Shown: one piece after another, positions 7,008-11,602 of the stretch
Numbering within the stretch: position 1 is the stretch's first letter
Layout of the letters: every line of letters starts with the position of its first letter
NCBI GenBank assembly: GCA_947505995.1
Contig: CANNNB010000059.1
Coordinates: forward strand, 1-11,602
Length of the DNA stretch: 11,602 bases
Reading direction: 5' to 3'
Source: Comamonadaceae bacterium
GTDB lineage: Bacteria > Pseudomonadota > Gammaproteobacteria > Burkholderiales > Burkholderiaceae
Translations under genes and position numbers: made by a program
Notes under the pieces: generated by a model
What the model was told of the DNA's origin: nothing
The model's input: only the letters and a program-made list of their open reading frames with translations
Databases searched by the model: none

Positions 7008-7787
7008 TCAAGATTGAGCTGCGTTGGAGGCTGCAAGAAAGGCTGGTTTTTCACCACCGCCATGCAATAACAAATTGGTGCCGCTCAAGTAACTGGCTTG
7101 ATCTGACGCTACAAAAAGACAGGCATTGGCAATATCGGAGGGCTCGGCCATGCGACCTGCCGGAATGGTTTGCCCCACTGCTGCAATGCCGGCTTCATCG
7201 CCGTAATGCAAGTGCGACAGCTCTGTTTTGACCAAGCCGGGGCTGACAGCCACCACGCGAACCTTGGGGGCCCATTCGACTGCCAAGGAGGAAGCCAGAC
7301 TGAGCACCGCAGCCTTGGCTGCACCATAGGCAGCACTGCCAGGTGAAGGCCTGAGTGCGCTCACACTGCCGATGAACACAATGACGCCACCTTGTTCTTG
7401 CTGTTGCATGGTGGCATTGGCTGACTGCGCCATGTGCAGGGCGGCTGTTAAATTAAGGCGAATGACCCCTTCGTGAAAACGGGGTGAAACGGTGGCCGCA
7501 TCAACACCAGGGCTACCGCCAGCGTTGTGGATCAACACATCAAGGCAACCATATTTTTGGACAATGCTGGCAATCATGGCGCGGCCAGCATCAGCTTCCC
7601 TGACGTCGCAGGCCATGAATTCTGCACTTTGACCGTCGATGCTCGGCAACTGCTCGGGTGCATTCCGGGCGCATACAATGACCTTGGCACCCGCACTCAA
7701 AAAGCCCTCGGCAATGCCGCGGCCAATCCCCTTGGTGCCCCCTGTGACAAGCACAACGCGATCTTTGAAATCGGATTTATGTTTCAT
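7008..7787 (-). CDS. Short-chain dehydrogenase/reductase (SDR)
   Basis: A 259-residue classical SDR using NAD(P). It shows the cofactor motif TGGTKGIG (15-22), NAGG (88-91), Asn112 in LNLTAAL, and the catalytic set Ser141, Tyr154 and Lys158 in SAAYGAAKAA (151-160). EWAPKVRVVAVSPGLVKTE (171-189) follows. The C-terminus HGGGEKPAFLAA (242-253) recalls an SDR encoded in the mycobacterial HIP-degradation region (Rv3549c style); this is memory-based and unverified. In a steroid cluster it could oxidise a ring hydroxyl or a beta-hydroxyacyl-CoA, but the sequence does not say which. It is the first gene of the minus-strand run, 41 nt before chsH2-like. An in-frame TGA lies two codons upstream, so the ATG at 7787 is effectively forced. 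Oddly, the only Shine-Dalgarno-like GAGG is just one base away from the start codon. Confidence 0.92.
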   Translation of the reverse strand: MKHKSDFKDRVVLVTGGTKGIGRGIAEGFLSAGAKVIVCARNAPEQLPSIDGQSAEFMACDVREADAGRAMIASIVQKYGCLDVLIHNAGGSPGVDAATVSPRFHEGVIRLNLTAALHMAQSANATMQQQEQGGVIVFIGSVSALRPSPGSAAYGAAKAAVLSLASSLAVEWAPKVRVVAVSPGLVKTELSHLHYGDEAGIAAVGQTIPAGRMAEPSDIANACLFVASDQASYLSGTNLLLHGGGEKPAFLAASNAAQS

Positions 7788-7895
7788 GCCTCAAATTTAC
7801 CGATTGCCTGGGTGTCTAGATACATCCAAACGGACGATGTTCAGAGGAACCTTTAAAATGACCATTCACCGCATCAACACTTGCAGGACATATGC
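7788..7895. promoter_or_regulatory. Divergent intergenic control region
   Basis: These 108 bases separate the start of the minus-strand SDR operon from the plus-strand hydratase gene, so promoters for both directions are expected here. I see no convincing -35/-10 pair in either direction. An imperfect palindrome GTGTCTAGATAC (7812-7823, ten of twelve bases symmetric around TCTAGA) is a possible operator half-way across the gap. It does not match the KstR2-type actinobacterial motif I recall. The regulator itself is not in the window. Confidence 0.5.
7885..7888 (+). promoter_or_regulatory. Ribosome binding site setting the hydratase start
   Basis: AGGA is followed by seven bases and ATG at 7896. 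It overlaps the alternative upstream TTG (7881), which therefore cannot use it, so the ATG is preferred. Confidence 0.6.
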
Positions 7896-8729
7896 ATGAG
7901 CCTTGATTCAACTTCTCCTGGCACGGACTCGGCAGATCCAGCCCTCAACGAACTGTTGCAGAACGAGCTTTTGGTCGAATGCCGCGATGACGGGGTGGCT
8001 GTGGTTTGTATGAATCGCCCTAAAGCCACCAATGCCTTGAGCCTTAATTTGCAGGACTTATTGTCTAAAGCTTTTACAGAATTGGCAGCCAACCCAAAGG
8101 TCCGAGCCATTGTTTTAACGGGTGGCGATAAGGTGTTTGCTGCTGGCGGCGACATCAAAGGCCTAGAAGGTGCGGGGCCTATCGAAATCATGGAGCGCCA
8201 CACCGAGCGGGTTTGGGCCCCCATTGAACGTTGCCCTAAGCCCATCATTGCGGCAGTTTGTGGTTATGCCTACGGCGGTGGCGCAGAACTGGCCATGCAC
8301 TGCGACATCATTTTGGCTGGCGAGGGCGCCAGCTTTTCTCAACCTGAAATTCGCATCGGCATCATGCCCGGCATTGGCGGCACCCAGAGACTGGTGCGGG
8401 CTGTGGGCAAGTTCAATGCCATGCGCATGCTCTTAACCGGCAAGCCTGTTTCAGCCCAAGAAGCTCAGCACATGGGTTTGGTTAGCGCGCTGTATCCAGA
8501 CGATCAAGTCTTGCCAGAGGCCCTCAAAATGGCCGCCCTAATTGCAGCCATGCCGCCTTTAGCGGTCAGTCAAATCAAAGAAGTGGTCTTGGCAGGAGTA
8601 GACGCTTCATTGGAAACGGCCCTCATGTTAGAGCGAAAAGCCAACCAATTGTTGTTTGCAACACGCGATCAAAAAGAGGGTATGCAGGCCTTCATTGAAA
8701 AGCGCAAGCCTTTATTTGAAGGTCGTTAA
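7896..8729 (+). CDS. Enoyl-CoA hydratase (crotonase family)
   Basis: A 277-residue crotonase-fold enzyme that would add water to a trans-2-enoyl-CoA, giving a 3-hydroxyacyl-CoA in beta-oxidation. It has the oxyanion-hole segment FAAGGDIKGL (81-90), GYAYGGGAELAMHCD (123-137) with Glu131, and SFSQPEIRIGIMPGIGGTQR (146-165) with Glu151. These two match the catalytic Glu144/Glu164 pair of rat crotonase, so a true hydratase is expected rather than a hydrolase or isomerase lacking one of them. The first 20 or so residues, rich in Ser, Asp and Pro, precede the fold and look disordered. Start is ATG at 7896 with AGGA seven bases upstream. It is transcribed away from the steroid operon across a 108-bp divergent region. 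It might hydrate an enoyl-CoA of an earlier side-chain cycle or of HIP degradation, in the manner of EchA-type enzymes (inference). Confidence 0.92.
   Translation: MSLDSTSPGTDSADPALNELLQNELLVECRDDGVAVVCMNRPKATNALSLNLQDLLSKAFTELAANPKVRAIVLTGGDKVFAAGGDIKGLEGAGPIEIMERHTERVWAPIERCPKPIIAAVCGYAYGGGAELAMHCDIILAGEGASFSQPEIRIGIMPGIGGTQRLVRAVGKFNAMRMLLTGKPVSAQEAQHMGLVSALYPDDQVLPEALKMAALIAAMPPLAVSQIKEVVLAGVDASLETALMLERKANQLLFATRDQKEGMQAFIEKRKPLFEGR
8718..8722 (+). promoter_or_regulatory. Ribosome binding site for the TTG start of the FGE-like gene
   Basis: GAAGG inside the last codons of the hydratase gene is followed by eight bases and TTG at 8731. This start gives a proper signal peptide and leaves one base between the two genes, implying coupled translation. 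Confidence 0.5.
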
Positions 8730-8730
8730 A

Positions 8731-9723
8731 TTGAAATCCGTACCCTCACTCTTCATTCATTTGCTGTTCTTGGCCTTGCTGGCTGGTGCGGGTGCTTCTT
8801 TTGCACAGAGTCGTTTGTGCCAGTCTTACAGTGGTTTGCCAACTGCCAAGACAGCTTTGGGCAAAGCTCCGGCGGGCATGGTGGCCATCAAGGGCGGGCG
8901 TTTTTCAATGGGTTCGGAGCGGTTTTACCCCGAAGAGCGACCACGCAAGACAGTGGAAGTTGCGCCCTTTTATATTCAACAACACGAAGTGACCAATGCC
9001 CAATTTTCAGCTTTTGTAAAAAGTACAGGCTATGTGACAGTGGCAGAAAGAAATTTGGACATCAAACAGTTTCCACAACTGAATGAGACCCAACGAAAAG
9101 CTGGCTCACTGATTTTTCGCCAGCCCCTCAAAGTCAATGGTTTGAACGATGTGAGTCAATGGTGGTCTTGGCAGGTAGGTGCTTCTTGGCGCCATCCAGA
9201 AGGCCCTGACAGCGAGATTAGAGGTCGAGCCAACCAACCTGTGGTCCACATCGCATTTGAAGACGCCATGGCTTATGCCCGTTGGGCCGGACAAGATTTA
9301 CCCACAGAAGCCGAATGGGAATTTGCGGCCCGCGGTGGTCTGGAAGATGCCGATTACACCTGGGGCAATGACAAAGGTCAAAGAGATACGCAGGGCAAAC
9401 CCATGGCCAATCATTGGCAAGGTAATTTTCCAATCCAAGATTTGAAAGAAGATGGCTATCACAACGCAGCGCCCGTGGGTTGTTTTCCGCCGAACGGTTT
9501 TGGTTTGTTTGACATGGCCGGCAACGTCTGGGAGTTGACCCAGGATGATTACTTGGATCCTCGCAATCCCAATGGTGGCATGAAGGTGGCCAAGGGCGGC
9601 AGCTTTTTATGTTCTGACAATTTCTGTGGTCGTTATCGACCTGCTGCACGCACGCCGCACGGTATTGATACAGGCATGCAGCATGTGGGTTTTAGAACCG
9701 TCTGGCGATCTGCAGTCCGTTAA
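8731..9723 (+). CDS. Secreted formylglycine-generating enzyme (SUMF1/FGE family)
   Basis: A 330-residue protein with a Sec-type signal peptide: Lys2, hydrophobic stretch FIHLLFLALLAGAGASFA (8-25), likely cut after Ala25. The FGE-sulfatase domain follows: MVAIKGGRFSMGSERF (50-65), HEVTNAQFSAFV (85-96), RWAGQDLPTEAEWEFAARGG (184-203), GLFDMAGNVWELTQDDY (258-274) and GGSFLCSDNFCGRYRPAAR (289-307). Cys294 and Cys299 reproduce the Cys-x4-Cys pair of true aerobic FGEs (Cys336/Cys341 in human), which bind copper and oxidise a sulfatase cysteine to formylglycine. Many bacterial SUMF1-like proteins lack this pair, so activity is plausible. No sulfatase is in the window. The chosen start is TTG at 8731, after GAAGG with 8-nt spacing and one base after the hydratase stop; the frame is open upstream but would overlap the hydratase. 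Its export signal and its place in a steroid cluster are unusual. A role with a steroid sulfatase is speculation. Confidence 0.85.
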   Translation: MKSVPSLFIHLLFLALLAGAGASFAQSRLCQSYSGLPTAKTALGKAPAGMVAIKGGRFSMGSERFYPEERPRKTVEVAPFYIQQHEVTNAQFSAFVKSTGYVTVAERNLDIKQFPQLNETQRKAGSLIFRQPLKVNGLNDVSQWWSWQVGASWRHPEGPDSEIRGRANQPVVHIAFEDAMAYARWAGQDLPTEAEWEFAARGGLEDADYTWGNDKGQRDTQGKPMANHWQGNFPIQDLKEDGYHNAAPVGCFPPNGFGLFDMAGNVWELTQDDYLDPRNPNGGMKVAKGGSFLCSDNFCGRYRPAARTPHGIDTGMQHVGFRTVWRSAVR

Positions 9724-9724
9724 A

Positions 9725-9750
9725 ACAGGCATCCTCCTTCTGGATGCTGT
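9725..9750 (-). terminator. Hairpin terminator between convergent genes
   Basis: ACAGGCATCC (9725-9734) pairs with GGATGCTGT (9742-9750), giving a nine-base-pair stem with one bulged G and a seven-base loop. On the minus strand the hairpin is followed by TTTT, so it reads best as an intrinsic terminator for the FadD3-like gene that ends at 9771. On the plus strand there is no T run, though the same hairpin could still slow transcription from the FGE-like gene that ends at 9723. Confidence 0.6.
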
Positions 9751-9770
9751 CAATCCATGCACCCTGAAAT

Positions 9771-11435
9771 TCAATGGCTTGATGCGAGCAACTTAGCGCT
9801 GGCAATCTCCACCAGCTCTCGTTTGAGCACTTTGTTGGATGCATTCAACGGAAACTGTATGCAGAACATCACATGGCGAGGGACTTTGTAATTGGCCATG
9901 TGGCTTCTTGACCAAGCAATCAATTCTTCTGCACTGAGTTGGGCACCGTCTCTCAATATCACGCAGGCACAACCGACCTCACCCATGCGCTCATCGGGTA
10001 AACCAATGACTGCCACTTGGGCGATGGCAGGGTGATCAGCCAACAATCTCTCAATCTCGGCCGGGTAGCAATTGAAGCCGCCTAAGATGAACATGTCCTT
10101 TAAACGGTCTGTAATTTTGAGATAACCGCGTTCATCAAGCACACCGACATCGCCAGTATGCAGCCAGCCCTCTGAGTCGATGGTTTCGCGGGTGGCTGCT
10201 TCGTCACCAAAATAGCCCTGCATCACATGGTAACCTCGTAACTGAACTTCACCAGGCTGGCCAATAGGCACAGGTTGGCCACTTGCATCGACACATCGAA
10301 CTTCTGTGCCAGGAATGGCGCGACCGCAGGTACTGGCCACGGTCTCTGCGCTGTCTCGTGGATCGCATACAGTGGCGCACCCGCCGCATTCGGTCAAGCC
10401 GTAAGCGGTGGTTACATTGTCAATGCCAAGTTCCTCGCGCATGCGCGTAATAAGAATAGGCGGCACATTGGCAGAGCCAGTCACTGCCACACGCAATGAA
10501 GAAATATCAAAATCCTTGAGCTTGGGATGCGCGAGCATGCTGAGAAACAAAGTCGGAGGGCCCGGCAAGAAGCTGATCTTTGCTTTGGCAATGCGCGTCA
10601 ATACGGCCTCGGCTTCGAACACCTGTTCTGGGTAGACCGTCGCACCTTGGATGAAGGCCGCTACCCAGCCCGCTTTGTAGCCAAAAGAGTGAAAGAAGGG
10701 ATTCACAACAAGATAACGGTCGCTTTGCTGTAAGCCAACGACACGGCTCCAAGCACTGAAGGCTTTGATGGTCGGGCCGTGTGCGGCCATGACACCTTTG
10801 GGCCTGCCGGTGGTGCCCGATGTGAACATTAAATCGGCGGTGCTATTTTCTGTAAGCTGCGCAATTCGATCTGCAACTTTCAACAGGGACTGGGCTGTGG
10901 ACTTTTGCAAAAAGTGAAGCCAATCTAAGTCTTGTGAGCTAGCGTTGTTTACCGCAAAGCCCTCACGCAAGACCACAATATGTTGCAATGTGTTGGGACG
11001 AATGCTCTCTAGCATGTTGGGATAGTATTGCCCCAAAAAATGGCCAATACAAAATAAAATTTTGGATTGGCTGCGTTCCAAAATGTCAACAGCCTCTTGG
11101 CCTTTCATGCGGGTGTTCAATGGCACCATGACAGCACCTGCTGCATGGATGCCGCAAGCCGCCAAAATCCATTCCGAAATATTTGGCGCCCAAATGGCCA
11201 CCCGATCGCCGGCTTCAACGCCCATGGCAATCAAGGATGCTGCAACTGCTTGGCTTTGTTGCCACAAGCTTGCGTAGTCGATGCGAAGGGTACCGTCAAT
11301 GATGGCATCGCGCTGCGGGTAGGCGGCAGCGGCCTGCTGAATCATGGCGGGCAATGTACTTGGTAAATTGCTGGGTTGTGCCCAGCGGTCTTCCGCGGTT
11401 GGGGCATCGGTCATTCCGGCATGTGGCAAGGTCAT
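9771..11435 (-). CDS. fadD3: FadD3-like acyl-CoA synthetase (probable HIP-CoA ligase)
   Basis: A 554-residue AMP-forming ligase with P-loop [12 protein letters not shown] (203-214), [10 protein letters not shown] (247-256), [12 protein letters not shown] (290-301), AYGLTE (344-349), the hinge motif [19 protein letters not shown] (442-460) and candidate catalytic Lys535 in [10 protein letters not shown]. The segments FFHxFGYKAG, LPGPPT and 'RLKDMxIxGGFNxYPAE' closely follow mycobacterial FadD3 as I recall it. FadD3 activates HIP (3aa-H-4a-(3'-propanoate)-7ab-methylhexahydro-1,5-indanedione), the C/D-ring remnant, so it opens the last stage of steroid degradation. Substrate assignment here is inference from similarity and neighbours. 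The start is ATG at 11435, with GGAG about ten bases upstream overlapping the preceding gene's stop region; the open frame continues upstream to 11537, where it is a shadow of the ferredoxin gene. ATG at 11414 is a second candidate. It lies 7 nt after that gene and converges on the FGE-like gene. Confidence 0.88.
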   Translation of the reverse strand: MTLPHAGMTDAPTAEDRWAQPSNLPSTLPAMIQQAAAAYPQRDAIIDGTLRIDYASLWQQSQAVAASLIAMGVEAGDRVAIWAPNISEWILAACGIHAAGAVMVPLNTRMKGQEAVDILERSQSKILFCIGHFLGQYYPNMLESIRPNTLQHIVVLREGFAVNNASSQDLDWLHFLQKSTAQSLLKVADRIAQLTENSTADLMFTSGTTGRPKGVMAAHGPTIKAFSAWSRVVGLQQSDRYLVVNPFFHSFGYKAGWVAAFIQGATVYPEQVFEAEAVLTRIAKAKISFLPGPPTLFLSMLAHPKLKDFDISSLRVAVTGSANVPPILITRMREELGIDNVTTAYGLTECGGCATVCDPRDSAETVASTCGRAIPGTEVRCVDASGQPVPIGQPGEVQLRGYHVMQGYFGDEAATRETIDSEGWLHTGDVGVLDERGYLKITDRLKDMFILGGFNCYPAEIERLLADHPAIAQVAVIGLPDERMGEVGCACVILRDGAQLSAEELIAWSRSHMANYKVPRHVMFCIQFPLNASNKVLKRELVEIASAKLLASSH

Positions 11436-11442
11436 TGGAAAT

Positions 11443-11602
11443 TTACTCCGGAAATTTGAGGCGAAGATGTGTGCTGGTTGGGACAGCTTGACATGCAAGG
11501 GTCCATGACTTGGCCAAGTCTTTGGCATCCAGCACATCGTTGTGCCTTAAATGCACACTGCCTTCGACCACTTGGCACATGCATGAAGCGCACATGCCTG
11601 CT
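11443..11602 (-). CDS. Plant-type [2Fe-2S] ferredoxin domain protein, C-terminal fragment (KshB-like reductase?)
   Basis: Only the last 52 residues are inside the window, too short and overlapped to stand out as an open frame. The minus strand from 11601 reads [17 protein letters not shown], then [24 protein letters not shown] and ends LKFPE before TAA at 11443-11445. This is the C-terminal [2Fe-2S] domain of ferredoxin:NAD(P)H reductase-type electron-transfer proteins. Of the C-x4-C-x2-C...C cluster ligands, three are seen (Cys4, Cys7 and Cys37 of the fragment, 29 residues between the last two); the first should lie two residues beyond the window edge. Such modules power Rieske oxygenases; KshB, the reductase of 3-ketosteroid 9-alpha-hydroxylase, ends this way. 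Whether an FAD/NAD domain precedes it cannot be seen, so a PaaE-like or other oxygenase reductase is possible. It probably shares a transcript with the FadD3-like gene 7 nt downstream. Confidence 0.8.
   Translation of the reverse strand, partial: AGMCASCMCQVVEGSVHLRHNDVLDAKDLAKSWTLACQAVPTSTHLRLKFPE

Noticed and set aside
7801..7895. Possible KstR2-type operator in the divergent gap
   Set aside because: I looked for the AnCAAG...CTTGnT type inverted repeat known from actinobacterial steroid regulators and did not find it.
8656..8730. Longer N-terminus for the FGE-like protein
   Set aside because: It would overlap the hydratase C-terminus and bury the signal peptide about 25 residues in; the TTG at 8731 with GAAGG upstream gives a normal signal peptide.
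11436..11537. N-terminal extension of the FadD3-like protein
   Set aside because: The extra 34 codons overlap the ferredoxin gene out of frame and do not resemble a ligase N-terminus; the ATG at 11435 after the ferredoxin stop fits better.
1..11602. Mobile elements, tRNA genes, CRISPR arrays or long repeats
   Set aside because: No transposase, integrase, tRNA-like cloverleaf, repeat-spacer pattern or direct repeats were seen; the window is nearly all coding.

Overview
The window is a dense catabolic gene block that looks like part of a steroid (sterol or bile-acid type) degradation cluster from a Gram-negative bacterium, most likely a Burkholderiales/Comamonadaceae-like betaproteobacterium. 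The taxonomic guess rests on protein style, moderate GC and tight operons; it is an inference, not a search result. All gene identities come from reading translations against remembered family sequences and motifs.

Positions 7787 down to 1 (minus strand) form one long operon-like run of eight genes: an SDR dehydrogenase, a ChsH2-like MaoC+DUF35 fusion, a ChsE1-like degenerate acyl-CoA dehydrogenase, a ChsH1-like MaoC hydratase, an Ltp2-like thiolase-fold aldolase, a ChsE2-like catalytic acyl-CoA dehydrogenase, a FATP-type acyl-CoA synthetase, and the first 59 codons of another acyl-CoA dehydrogenase. Spacings run from 14-nt overlaps to 46-nt gaps. Five of these genes correspond one-to-one to the Mycobacterium 'igr' set (chsE1, chsE2, chsH1, chsH2, ltp2). 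That set removes the last three carbons of the steroid C17 side chain: alpha-beta dehydrogenation by a heteromeric dehydrogenase, hydration by a heteromeric hydratase, then retro-aldol release of propionyl-CoA, leaving a 17-keto steroid. The synthetase and extra dehydrogenase plausibly serve the preceding activation and beta-oxidation steps.

Positions 7896-9723 (plus strand) hold a divergent two-gene unit: a crotonase-family enoyl-CoA hydratase with both catalytic glutamates, and, one base after its stop, a secreted formylglycine-generating-enzyme (SUMF1) homologue with an intact Cys-x4-Cys active site. A 108-bp divergent intergenic region (7788-7895) must hold the control signals for both directions.

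Positions 11602 down to 9771 (minus strand) hold the C-terminal end of a plant-type [2Fe-2S] ferredoxin domain protein (probably a KshB-like oxygenase reductase) followed after 7 nt by an acyl-CoA synthetase closely resembling FadD3, the ligase that activates HIP, the two-ring steroid remnant. A hairpin between the convergent ends (9725-9750) is a likely terminator.

Together the genes cover side-chain removal (minus operon), probably nucleus oxygenation (reductase) and entry into C/D-ring degradation (FadD3-like). No RNA genes, mobile elements, repeats or CRISPR arrays were seen, and no stretch above 300 bases lacks a gene.
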